The position numbers and the translations under genes are program-made. 12,837 nt of DNA, taken from the NCBI GenBank assembly GCA_947572405.1, contig CANPBV010000039.1:1-12837 (forward strand), given 5' to 3'. Positions 7,065 through 12,637 of this stretch are shown here, piece by piece. This DNA comes from an uncultured Mycoplasmatota bacterium. GTDB lineage: Bacteria > Bacillota_I > Bacilli_A > RF39 > UBA660. Each line of letters opens with the position of its first letter. The stretch's first letter is position 1. Below the pieces are notes generated by a model. That model made no database searches. It had not been told where the DNA came from and worked only from the letters and a program-made list of their open reading frames with translations.

Positions 7065-7482
7065 CATAAGATAGGGTAATAAAATCCGAATAGTCAACAT
7101 GCGTTCTTATGGGTATATCTATAGACGTTCCTGAAAGATGTCGCATTAGACAGTGAATCCTATAGATAGTAATTTGAAAATATAAAAACAAAATGGGTAG
7201 TTGCAGACCACTCCTATAATAAATGAAACAGGGGGAAGTAACAGGGTAGAGCCGTCCTAAGAAAACGCCTAAGAAACGGTTTTCGGCTCCAATGTCACAC
7301 AACTAACCTGTACTTCCTCGTAGTGTGTGATGGGTAATGCAAAAACAGGTTAATTATTTTTAATTTTTAAGGAGATTTAAGGAAGTTTAAGGAGGTAATT
7401 TATTATGAGTAAAGCTCCTATTAAATTTGAGTTGATGGATAAGAAAGCTCTTTTATATCCGAATGATTTTGTGGCTGCTAGA
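7065..7482 (+). repeat. Large repeat: boundary 2, leader A and 5' end of the 203-aa gene, copy 1
   Basis: Matches 9678-10086 with few substitutions; this copy is 9 nt longer because it has extra AAGGAG-like strings before the start codon. The match stops abruptly at 7482, where the truncated gene joins the nuclease segment. Confidence 0.9.
7091..7391 (+). promoter_or_regulatory. Leader A, copy 1: structured leader with attenuator-like switching
   Basis: Readable pairings: ATCTATAG/CTATAGAT (7117-7124, 7160-7167) enclosing a GAC/GTC hairpin; GAGCCG/CGGCTC (7249-7254, 7284-7289). TCACAC/GTGTGA (7295-7300, 7325-7330) interleaves with TAACCTGT/ACAGGTTA (7304-7311, 7345-7352) as a pseudoknot, followed by a T-rich run (7354-7368). 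The strand CCTGTACTTCC (7307-7317) can instead pair with GGAAGT-A-ACAGG (7234-7245). Terminator-like and antiterminator-like folds thus exclude each other. Copy 2 keeps all pairs. Confidence 0.55.
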
Positions 7483-7533
7483 TATTTCGTTTTGATTTTT
7501 GATATAACGAATATAGTCATATACTCTGATTAG
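7405..7533 (+). pseudogene. Truncated 5' copy of the 203-aa gene, fused to foreign sequence
   Basis: The first 26 codons (MSKAPIKFELMDKKALLYPN to VAAR) match the intact gene at 10009 with two substitutions. After 7482 the homology ends and the frame runs 16 more codons through the antisense of the nuclease gene to TAG at 7531-7533. The result is a 42-codon chimeric ORF with an intact AAGGAGG site, so a short peptide could still be made. It is best treated as a broken copy. Confidence 0.85.
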
Positions 7534-8547
7534 AGATTCTTGCCTTTCCTCTTGCCTTATTTCTTGACTAGGAGCATTAAGCATTGGTTCCAAAAGCCTT
7601 TTTATTTCTTGATTCTGTTCATCCATGAATCCCTGACTATCACAGAGGATCATAAAGTACTCTAAATCTATATTGGAGGGTAGTCCTTCATTATCACATT
7701 CTTTATTATAATTCCCTAAGCATTTTCCCATAGAAAACAAGTCCTTTTGCTCTGAAGATAACTTACTATATATTTCTTTACCTTTAATCATGTTTTCTAT
7801 TTCAACACACAAATCACGTTCATAAAGATACCCATCTGCATCATATATCTTGTTCTTTGTAGACGAAGGTATTTGGCTAAGGAGATCTGAGAATTTTTTT
7901 TTAGTTGATTTGTGCTTTATCCACACTTTCCCTTTTTCTAACATATCATAACATACATTTTTTGACTTTCTATTTTCGGATAATAAAAAATTTAGATATG
8001 AAAATTGTATAGCTACGAACGCAAACTCAAAAAGTGTAATTAAGTTTTTTTCCGATTTCTTATAGGGATAATATCTTTTTAATATTGAGTCATTATCTAA
8101 AATAATTTCTTCAATGTCTTCCCAAAATAAAATTTCTATTTCAAAGAGATACTTATTATGACAACCAATAGAAAAATCTTGTATTTTTGTATCTGTATTA
8201 TATGATGTCATAAGAAATACCTTTTTAATTTGTTTTTTCTCTCCCTTTTTATTTTTCGCTTCATCTTCCTTCTGTTTATAGATATCATTGATTTTCTTTA
8301 TATCTGATTCCATTTTTTTAATCAATGTATCAGCTTTGTTTTCATCACAATAATTCTTACATTGTGCTACAATAAGCGAACCATCTTTTTCTTGAGCAAA
8401 TAAATCAATTCCATTTTGCCTTTGTCCATTACGACCGTATAGTTTAAATTCTATATTACATTTTTCTGTTAATACATCACGACATATCAACTCGAAGTCT
8501 TCTGGCGATTTAGTTTTAGGCAATATACTTAAAGGTAGAGTTGGCAT
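7453..8547 (-). CDS. PD-(D/E)XK nuclease (Mrr-like), C terminus altered by a junction
   Basis: 364 aa from the ATG at 8547-8545, preceded on the minus strand by GGGAG at 6-nt spacing; an upstream ATG at 8586 lacks such a site. Near the N terminus, FELICRDVL (residues 18-26, Glu19), NGIDLF (45-50, Asp48) and IVAQCKNY (59-66, Gln62-Cys-Lys64) form the Mrr-type core in which Gln replaces the usual acidic residue. The remaining 250 residues are charged and helical and probably sense or bind a partner. Similar Mrr-like domains are effectors of DNA-degrading defence systems. The last nine residues (SSSHKIIRI) and the stop codon are encoded by the antisense of the truncated 203-aa gene, so the native C terminus has been cut or replaced. 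The promoter resembles those of the array's small RNAs. Activity after truncation is unknown. Confidence 0.78.
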   Translation of the reverse strand: MPTLPLSILPKTKSPEDFELICRDVLTEKCNIEFKLYGRNGQRQNGIDLFAQEKDGSLIVAQCKNYCDENKADTLIKKMESDIKKINDIYKQKEDEAKNKKGEKKQIKKVFLMTSYNTDTKIQDFSIGCHNKYLFEIEILFWEDIEEIILDNDSILKRYYPYKKSEKNLITLFEFAFVAIQFSYLNFLLSENRKSKNVCYDMLEKGKVWIKHKSTKKKFSDLLSQIPSSTKNKIYDADGYLYERDLCVEIENMIKGKEIYSKLSSEQKDLFSMGKCLGNYNKECDNEGLPSNIDLEYFMILCDSQGFMDEQNQEIKRLLEPMLNAPSQEIRQEERQESLIRVYDYIRYIKNQNEISSSHKIIRI

Positions 8548-8588
8548 AATATACTCCCAATTAATACAAAATTTGTCATATAACATAA

Positions 8589-8617
8589 AGTATACATAAT
8601 TTCTTGAAGCTTTTCAA
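8589..8617 (-). promoter_or_regulatory. Promoter of the nuclease gene, small-RNA type
   Basis: TTGAAA (complement of 8612-8617), 17-nt spacer, TATACT (complement of 8589-8594). The same -35, spacing and -10 occur in the promoter of small RNA 6 (12716-12744). Confidence 0.7.
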
Positions 8618-8653
8618 GTGTGCAAATGAGTTTTCTTTATTTCCTTGCCAATC

Positions 8654-8679
8654 TACAAACTAGAGTAATTAAATCCGAA
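8654..8679. repeat. Array boundary sequence 3, degenerate
   Basis: TAGAGTAATTAAATCCGAAC is a diverged version of the boundary core and joins directly to leader C copy 2. It indicates that the nuclease segment is an array module in its own right. Confidence 0.6.
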
Positions 8680-8739
8680 CAATGTTTATAAAGGTATGTT
8701 TGTATGAGGGGTGAATTGTATATTGATAATTTAAGAGAT
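8671..8739 (+). repeat. Leader C, 69-nt exact repeat, copy 2
   Basis: Exact match to 6618-6686. It precedes the promoter of RHH gene 3. No ORF; function unknown. Confidence 0.85.
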
Positions 8740-8778
8740 CGACATAATTAGAAAGTTTTTAAAAAAGAAAAAAACTAT

Positions 8779-8807
8779 TTGACAAAATAGATTTTATGGT
8801 GTAGAAT
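8779..8807 (+). promoter_or_regulatory. Promoter of RHH gene 3
   Basis: TTGACA (8779-8784), 17-nt spacer, TAGAAT (8802-8807). AAAAT/ATTTT in the spacer is a possible operator. Confidence 0.78.
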
Positions 8808-8832
8808 AGTAAATGTAAAGGAGATAAAGCAA

Positions 8833-9015
8833 ATGGCAAGACAAACTTTTGCCACGATGATTGAAAAGCCTTTGCAAGATGCCTTTAAAGTAGAGTGCAA
8901 GAAACAAGGATACAAAATGAATGAAGCTCTTGAAATTTTAATGAAGGGATTTATTGATGGAAATATCCAGATTGAAAAGACAGTTTCTTATAAGGTGATT
9001 CAAAGTGGAAAATAA
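8833..9015 (+). CDS. RHH protein 3 of the array (60 aa)
   Basis: Start ATG 8833, after AAGGAG (8818-8823) at 9-nt spacing. Residues 1-20 MARQTFATMIEKPLQDAFKV, then CKKQGYKMNEALEILMKGFI, then a C-terminal strand-like tail (IQIEKTVSYKVIQSG). The pattern FATxI...F+...C+..G.KMN.xLE.xM..F is shared with RHH proteins 4 and 6, so these three form one subfamily, recalling RelB/DinJ or Arc-type regulators. No toxin gene is adjacent. The stop codon overlaps the end of convergent small RNA 3. Confidence 0.78.
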   Translation: MARQTFATMIEKPLQDAFKVECKKQGYKMNEALEILMKGFIDGNIQIEKTVSYKVIQSGK

Positions 9016-9110
9016 AGAATAGCGGTTCCAGCCCTAGCAAAGTTGAAAACCGCCATTTTACACTCGCCAGACGCTGCAAACGTAGGTTTTAGACCTACTC
9101 ACGTTTGACT
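9011..9110 (-). ncRNA. Convergent small RNA 3
   Basis: Minus-strand promoter at 9117-9144. About 100 nt: 5' stem with CAAACG/CGTTTG as in copy 1, then terminator hairpin GCGGTT/AACCGC (9022-9027 with 9048-9053) and ATTCTTTATTTT. The loop holds CAACTTTG and GGGCTGG. It is nearly identical to copy 1 upstream of the terminator, but the stem and loop differ. Confidence 0.65.
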
Positions 9111-9116
9111 AATTCT

Positions 9117-9144
9117 ATTATATCAGTTTCTTAAGATTAGTCAA
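9117..9144 (-). promoter_or_regulatory. Minus-strand promoter of small RNA 3
   Basis: TTGACT (complement of 9139-9144), 16-nt spacer, TATAAT (complement of 9117-9122). Confidence 0.7.
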
Positions 9145-9170
9145 TCAAAAAAATCCTTAAACAACCAATC

Positions 9171-9195
9171 CATAAGATAGGGTAATAAATCCGAA
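9171..9195. repeat. Array boundary sequence 4
   Basis: Same 25-nt sequence as boundary 1. It is followed by TAGTTAACATGCGTTAG, a short piece of leader A/B start that then diverges into the sequence upstream of RHH gene 4 (9212-9310), which has no ORF. Confidence 0.8.
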
Positions 9196-9310
9196 TAGTT
9201 AACATGCGTTAGAAAAAATAATCAAGAAGGTATTGTATAGGAATATACAGTGCTTTTTTAATTGAGAGGAACTAAAATATAAATAAAAATAAATATTTAT
9301 AAAAATATTG

Positions 9311-9339
9311 TTGACAAATGTATAACTTTGTGTTATTGT
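9311..9339 (+). promoter_or_regulatory. Promoter of RHH gene 4
   Basis: TTGACA (9311-9316), 17-nt spacer, TATTGT (9334-9339). Confidence 0.75.
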
Positions 9340-9364
9340 AAATACATCAAGAGGAGGTAAAAAA

Positions 9365-9547
9365 ATGCGCAAAGCTTTTACTACCTCAATTGATACAGAT
9401 ATATCAGATTCTTTTAAAAAATCTTGTGAAAATTATGGGTTGAAAATGAATGTTGTTCTTGAAAGTTTTATGCAACAATTTATAGACCAAGAATTCAAGA
9501 TTGAAATAGGAAAGACTGGTATAAAATTGAAAATTGAGGAAAATTAA
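9365..9547 (+). CDS. RHH protein 4 of the array (60 aa)
   Basis: Start ATG 9365 after GAGGAGG (GGAGG 9353-9357, 7 nt). MRKAFTTSIDTDISDSFKKS, then CENYGLKMNVVLESFMQQFI, then KIEIGKTGIKLKIEEN. It is the closest relative of RHH protein 6 (MKKNFATSIDSEISDNFKKA), with the same SID, KMN and LE.xMQ.F positions. Of all modules this one looks most complete: promoter, RHH gene, convergent small RNA 4, boundary, leader A and the intact 203-aa gene follow in order. Probable DNA-binding autoregulator (inference). Confidence 0.8.
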   Translation: MRKAFTTSIDTDISDSFKKSCENYGLKMNVVLESFMQQFIDQEFKIEIGKTGIKLKIEEN

Positions 9548-9616
9548 AAATGACGGTTCTCTCCGACCAAAGACAGAAACCGTCATTCACCAACACTTGA
9601 ACAAGTCAGAGTGTAT
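9540..9616 (-). ncRNA. Convergent small RNA 4
   Basis: Minus-strand promoter at 9623-9651. About 77 nt: short 5' palindrome ACTTGTTCAAGT, then a 10-bp terminator stem AATGACGGTT/AACCGTCATT (9549-9558 with 9578-9587), with CTTTGGTCGG in the loop and TTTTTAATTTT after it. The transcript ends across the RHH gene 4 stop codon. Its unrelated 5' part but similar terminator loop compared with copies 1-3 argues that the loop is functional. Confidence 0.7.
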
Positions 9617-9622
9617 ATTATT

Positions 9623-9651
9623 ATTATACACGTTCTAACGACTTAATTCAA
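9623..9651 (-). promoter_or_regulatory. Minus-strand promoter of small RNA 4
   Basis: TTGAAT (complement of 9646-9651), 17-nt spacer, TATAAT (complement of 9623-9628). Confidence 0.7.
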
Positions 9652-9677
9652 GTCAAATTTCCCTTAATTGATAAACT

Positions 9678-10086
9678 CATAAGATAGGGTAATAAAATCC
9701 GAATAGTCAACATGCGTTCTTATGGGTATATCTATAGACGTTCCTGAAAGATGTCTCACCAGACAGTGAATCCTATAGATAGTAATTTGAAAATATAAAA
9801 AACAAAATGGGTAGTTGCAGACCACTCCTAGAATAAATGAAACAGGGGGAAGTAACAGGATAGAGCTGTCCTAAGAAAACGCCTAAGAAACGGTTTTCGG
9901 CTCCAATGTCACACGATTAACCTGTACTTCCTCGTAGTGTGTGATGGGTAACGCAAAAACAGGTTAATTATTTTAAATTTTTAAGAAAGTTTAAGGAGGT
10001 AATTTATTATGAGTAAAGCACCTATTAAATTTGAGTTGATGGATAGGAAAGCTCTTTTATATCTGAATGATTTTGTGGCTGCTAGA
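9678..10086 (+). repeat. Large repeat: boundary 5, leader A and 5' end of the 203-aa gene, copy 2
   Basis: Second copy of 7065-7482. The boundary portion is 9678-9703, identical to boundary 2. Confidence 0.9.
9704..9992 (+). promoter_or_regulatory. Leader A, copy 2: structured leader with attenuator-like switching
   Basis: Same folds as copy 1, with base changes that keep pairing. GAGCTG/CGGCTC (9863-9868, 9898-9903) has U-G in place of C-G, and TTAACCTGT/ACAGGTTAA (9917-9925, 9959-9967) gains one pair. TCACAC/GTGTGA is at 9909-9914 and 9939-9944; the alternative partner GGAAGT-A-ACAGG is at 9848-9859. The leader ends 5 nt before the AAGGAGG site of the 203-aa gene. Confidence 0.58.
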
Positions 10087-10620
10087 ATAGCGATAGCAAA
10101 GGAAGATATGCGACATAGGGCAGAAATGAAGCCATTAAGAACAAAGCTGGAAGTAATTCATCAAAATAGAGAACATGATTTGAAAAATGGTATGAATGTA
10201 CATGATGTGATTCGCAAACATTCGAGCATTGAAGTAGAGAAAGCAATACGAGCAGAGAATCGTTTACATAAGAAAATTTCAAAGTCGTTTAAAAAAGATT
10301 TACAGAATACCTATGATTTTATCCCAGATGGAATGTATGCTGCCTATGTCCGTAAGATTGAGGAGGGCAAGAGAGGGAAGTTTATTGAAAGTATCAAAGA
10401 ATTTCTTAAAACTATTGGAATAGAAGAAGTAAGTCAATCAGCTCTTTGTAAATTGTCAGAACAGATTGCAGAACGGTTAGGTGTGAGGGTAAGTCATTCT
10501 GTTCAGTTGTTAGAAGAAGAAGTATTTTCTTGTATAGTAAAAGAGAAGCAATTTAATAACTTATTTATGTCAATATTCTGTGACATTTTAGTGAAACATG
10601 GAGTTATCAGTTTGTGTTGA
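10009..10620 (+). CDS. 203-aa protein of unknown function, preceded by leader A
   Basis: Start ATG 10009 after AAGGAGG (9993-9999). I do not recognise the family. The protein is basic and almost wholly helical, with a likely coiled coil over residues about 25-95 (RAEMKPLRTKLEVIHQNREH and onward) and no signal peptide, membrane segment or metal-binding motif. The long structured leader directly before it suggests RNA-mediated control, or that the protein acts on that RNA. Its position after an RHH gene and antisense RNA is where repB lies in pMV158-type plasmids, but no HUH Rep motif is visible. The stop TGA lies within TTGACATTC, the end of an IS200/IS605-like sequence, so the native C terminus may have been cut. 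A 5' fragment of a second copy is at 7405. Confidence 0.7.
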   Translation: MSKAPIKFELMDRKALLYLNDFVAARIAIAKEDMRHRAEMKPLRTKLEVIHQNREHDLKNGMNVHDVIRKHSSIEVEKAIRAENRLHKKISKSFKKDLQNTYDFIPDGMYAAYVRKIEEGKRGKFIESIKEFLKTIGIEEVSQSALCKLSEQIAERLGVRVSHSVQLLEEEVFSCIVKEKQFNNLFMSIFCDILVKHGVISLC

Positions 10621-10660
10621 CATTCTCCCCCACTTAAAGATGTGGGGGACTTCTTGCTGG
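10617..10660 (-). mobile_element. IS200/IS605-type end hairpin, element remnant
   Basis: TTGACATTC followed by TCCCCCAC/GTGGGGGA (10626-10633 with 10642-10649) and ACTTCTTGCTGG resembles, in reverse orientation, the palindromic right end next to tnpB genes in IS200/IS605 elements. No tnpA or tnpB lies to the right, so this is a deleted copy or a short non-autonomous element. The left end could not be located. Confidence 0.6.
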
Positions 10661-10789
10661 GAAAGGTTAAACCTATAATAGCTGAAGAATTTATAAAATA
10701 ATATACTACCTAATCACAATAATTTTCACAGTCACTTGAATAACATTTTATATGTCTATTGGATTATAAGGGATTTATTAACTGGCGAT
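10661..10789. other. Non-coding stretch after the IS-like end
   Basis: About 130 nt with no start codon plus ribosome site and no strong hairpin. It is possibly the inside of the deleted IS element or decayed coding sequence. Confidence 0.4.
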
Positions 10790-10876
10790 ATGAAAAAGGT
10801 AAAAGAAGAGATTGAAACACTTAAAAGAGAAATTAACCGCAAGTTATATCAAAAACCACCTTTAACCGAAAACTAA
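10790..10876 (+). CDS. Possible 28-aa peptide or 3' remnant of a larger gene
   Basis: ATG 10790 opens MKKVKEEIETLKREINRKLY and eight more residues to TAA at 10874-10876. The frame is open upstream without a start, giving NILYVYWIIRDLLTGD before the Met, and there is no good ribosome binding site. A terminator follows at 10889-10923, which supports a real gene end. More likely the tail of a truncated gene than a functional peptide. Confidence 0.3.
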   Translation: MKKVKEEIETLKREINRKLYQKPPLTEN

Positions 10877-10888
10877 ATAGAAAAAATT

Positions 10889-10923
10889 AAGGGTGCAAGG
10901 TCTATCAATTAAGCACCCTTTTA
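10889..10923 (+). terminator. Rho-independent terminator
   Basis: AAGGGTGC (10889-10896) pairs with GCACCCTT (10913-10920), followed by TTAT. The T-run is short, so strength is uncertain. Confidence 0.7.
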
Positions 10924-10968
10924 TAATATAAGAGAGATAATATATAATATGCAATAATTAATAAAAAT

Positions 10969-11220
10969 CTAAGTTCCTGTATAAAATGAACATTTTTTCC
11001 CTTTACAAAGTGTCCCTTTAGTTAATAAGGAAAAAGGATTTTCACAAGTACAATCATTACAAAACTTACATTTTTTATTTTTGATAGATTTGTTAGTATA
11101 GGTATAAATACTACTTTGTCCATGTATGATGCCAGCTCCATCATTGTGATTAATATCATGGATAATTCTTTTGTTATATTCTTTTATTGCACTTTCAATT
11201 GTTTTTTTCTTTTTACTCAT
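10969..11220 (-). CDS. Cysteine-rich small protein, probable metal-binding
   Basis: 83 aa from the ATG at 11220-11218; the longer frame to 11301 adds a hydrophobic stretch without a better start and would overlap the divergent HTH gene. The N terminus is Lys-rich (MSKKKKTIESAIKEYNKR). The C terminus carries CKFCNDCTCENPF and then LCKGKKCSFY: six cysteines suited to zinc or another metal. It is divergent from the HTH gene, with starts 74 nt apart, so the two may share control. Function unknown. Confidence 0.6.
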   Translation of the reverse strand: MSKKKKTIESAIKEYNKRIIHDINHNDGAGIIHGQSSIYTYTNKSIKNKKCKFCNDCTCENPFSLLTKGTLCKGKKCSFYTGT

Positions 11221-11294
11221 ATAAAACATAACCTTTTTACTTTTTATTATAGAATATTTATGATAGAATATCAATAAAAAAAGAAGGTGAAAAG

Positions 11295-11513
11295 ATGACA
11301 AATAGAGATTTAGCGAATCTTGTTGATGATACTATAAAAAATACTGGTGTAACCAAAATGCATATAGCAAAACAATTAAAAGTCAGCCGACAACAAATAG
11401 ATAATATTTTATCGAAACAAAACTTTAGTGTTGATGATGCAAATAGGCTTCTTAATGTGATAGGATATGAAGTTGATAAAGTTTCAATAAAAACACTAGA
11501 AAAAAATCAATAA
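11295..11513 (+). CDS. Small HTH (XRE/Cro-like) DNA-binding protein
   Basis: 72 aa; ATG 11295 preceded by AGAAGGTG. An HTH is clear: VTKMHIAKQLKVSRQQIDNI (residues 19-38), followed by VDDANRLLNVIGYEV, the closing helices of an XRE domain. It is the only array gene of this fold; elsewhere the gene before a small RNA is an RHH. It is followed by an RHH-type promoter (11520-11548) without an ORF and then small RNA 5. Likely regulator of itself and of the divergent Cys-rich gene (inference). Confidence 0.78.
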   Translation: MTNRDLANLVDDTIKNTGVTKMHIAKQLKVSRQQIDNILSKQNFSVDDANRLLNVIGYEVDKVSIKTLEKNQ

Positions 11514-11519
11514 AAATAC

Positions 11520-11548
11520 TTGACATATATTTTAATATATGATAAGAT
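11520..11548 (+). promoter_or_regulatory. ORF-less promoter with palindromic operator
   Basis: TTGACA (11520-11525), 17-nt spacer, TAAGAT (11543-11548). CATATATT/AATATATG forms a perfect inverted repeat in the spacer region. The next feature is small RNA 5's terminator about 25 nt later, with no coding frame between, as if an RHH gene had been lost. Confidence 0.65.
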
Positions 11549-11563
11549 ATAATCAAGTTAAGG

Positions 11564-11638
11564 GAATAAAGAAAAGCGGTTCTACCGACCAAAGTAATCA
11601 CCGCTTTCCTACACTCACAACAGCATATAGCCATTGCA
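11564..11638 (-). ncRNA. Convergent small RNA 5
   Basis: Minus-strand promoter at 11645-11673. About 75 nt, ending in AAAGCGGT/ACCGCTTT (11573-11580 with 11600-11607), with ACTTTGGTCGG in the loop and TTCTTTATT after it. The stem differs from small RNA 4, but the loop is nearly the same. Confidence 0.7.
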
Positions 11639-11644
11639 TCTTTT

Positions 11645-11673
11645 ATTATACTTATCTATCTAGGCTATGTCAA
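11645..11673 (-). promoter_or_regulatory. Minus-strand promoter of small RNA 5
   Basis: TTGACA (complement of 11668-11673), 17-nt spacer, TATAAT (complement of 11645-11650): both hexamers are consensus. Confidence 0.8.
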
Positions 11674-11709
11674 GTCGTGAAAATCCCAAAACTTAAAGTT
11701 TTACCAATC

Positions 11710-11735
11710 CATAAGATAGGGTTACAAAATCCGAA
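11710..11735. repeat. Array boundary sequence 6
   Basis: Matches boundaries 2 and 5 with two changes (GGTTACAAAATCC). It opens leader B. Confidence 0.8.
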
Positions 11736-12362
11736 TAGTCAACATGCGTTCTTGTGGGTATATCTATGGACATTCCTGAAAGATGTCGTAACAGACAGAG
11801 TGTACTTACAAAACGTCCTGTCAAGTGGAGTGCTAACAGGATAACAACCAAGGCAGATTGTAAGGCTGCAAACGAGGTTAAAGAAACCATAATTGAAAGT
11901 CTAACTCCTCTAAGCAAGAGAACGTGAAAAAGGGTATCCAGCGTAAAAATGGGCCATGGTTCCGGCCATCTGACTACATCGTGGAAATTGGACTAAATCT
12001 AATCAGACGTAGTAGCGTTACCAGCGCAAACCGGAAAAATAACATATGAGTCTGAAAATGACAAGAGTTTGGCAAGTACTGATTCTGAACTTGTGACCTG
12101 TGAAGCTGTGGTGAACGTAGCGGGAGTGAAAGACAATAACTTTCATATTGGTAAGACATATACTTGTATCTTAACTATATAGTAGGTAGGAATGTAGCGA
12201 AAAAGGGGATATGAAAAACCATTAAGTAGACAGTTATTTGTAAACCACGAGGAGCAGACTAAGAAAGGGCTGTGGTTATCGGTGCAGATAGCAGAATTTG
12301 AGGACATAAATTAAATATAATAATATAGGGCTTATATCTGTCAAAGGGTATGAGCCTTTTTC
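11736..12362 (+). ncRNA. Leader B: candidate large structured RNA, about 630 nt
   Basis: No credible ORF in over 600 nt, yet many local stems can be read. Examples are TCCTGT/ACAGGA (11816-11821, 11836-11841); AACC/GGTT (11846-11849, 11876-11879) enclosing GCAG/CTGC (11853-11856, 11866-11869); and AACCAC/GTGGTT (12243-12248, 12272-12277). The G+C content is visibly higher than the neighbours. The first 55 nt are shared with leader A. A terminator closes the region. A second copy begins at 12792 and runs off the window. I see no group II intron domain V. Large RNA families such as ROOL are candidates to test; identity unknown. Confidence 0.5.
12327..12361 (+). terminator. Rho-independent terminator of leader B
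   Basis: AGGGCTTATA (12327-12336) pairs with TATGAGCCTT (12349-12358), including two G-U pairs, and is followed by TTT. Confidence 0.72.
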
Positions 12363-12398
12363 AAACAAAATGAATTTAAAAATTTTTATAAAAACGTG

Positions 12399-12433
12399 TT
12401 GACAACTAGATATAAACGTGTTATAATCTAGTT
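12399..12433 (+). promoter_or_regulatory. Promoter and operator of RHH gene 6
   Basis: TTGACA (12399-12404), 17-nt spacer, TATAAT (12422-12427). The inverted repeat AACTAGAT/ATCTAGTT (12404-12411, 12426-12433) brackets the spacer and overlaps the -10, as expected for an autorepressor site. Confidence 0.8.
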
Positions 12434-12454
12434 AAATCAAAGGAGGACAGCAAA

Positions 12455-12637
12455 ATGAAAAAAAACTTTGCAACCTCTATTGATTCAGAAATATCAGATA
12501 ACTTTAAAAAGGCTTGTGATGAATACGGATTGAAAATGAATATAGTTCTTGAGGCTTTAATGCAGGATTTTTCATCCGGTAACTATTCAATCAATGTTTC
12601 AAAATCTGGTATATCAATCAAGAAAGAGGATAAATAA
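12455..12637 (+). CDS. RHH protein 6 of the array (60 aa)
   Basis: ATG 12455, with AAAGGAGG at 12439-12446. MKKNFATSIDSEISDNFKKA, then CDEYGLKMNIVLEALMQDFS, then INVSKSGISIKKEDK. RHH fold; closest to RHH protein 4. It has a consensus promoter with a perfect 8-bp inverted repeat over the -10, which supports autoregulation. The convergent small RNA 6 ends across its stop codon. The upstream terminator separates it from leader B, so the two are independent transcripts. Confidence 0.8.
   Translation: MKKNFATSIDSEISDNFKKACDEYGLKMNIVLEALMQDFSSGNYSINVSKSGISIKKEDK

Noticed and set aside
7051..7302. Minus-strand ORF of 83 codons sharing a conserved stretch with the one at 11693-11917
   Set aside because: Both are antisense to the shared 5' part of leaders A and B. 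The similarity follows the DNA repeat, differences change amino acids freely, and neither has a ribosome binding site.
6493..9195. Integron attC sites
   Set aside because: The module tails are palindromic and the layout is cassette-like, but the RYYYAAC/GTTRRRY core pair is not visible and no integrase is in the window; the palindromes are explained by small-RNA promoters and terminators.
11539..11844. Plus-strand ORF of 101 codons
   Set aside because: It crosses small RNA 5, its promoter, boundary 6 and the start of leader B; no ribosome site and a composition unlike the real genes.
11774..12300. Group II intron
   Set aside because: The density of stems and the GTGTAC near the start suggested one, but I could not find a domain V hairpin, a GTGYG start or a reverse transcriptase.
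6281..12637. CRISPR array or tandem toxin-antitoxin pairs
   Set aside because: Repeats are long, unevenly spaced and carry genes, so not CRISPR. No toxin-like ORF accompanies the RHH genes, so complete type II pairs are not supported.
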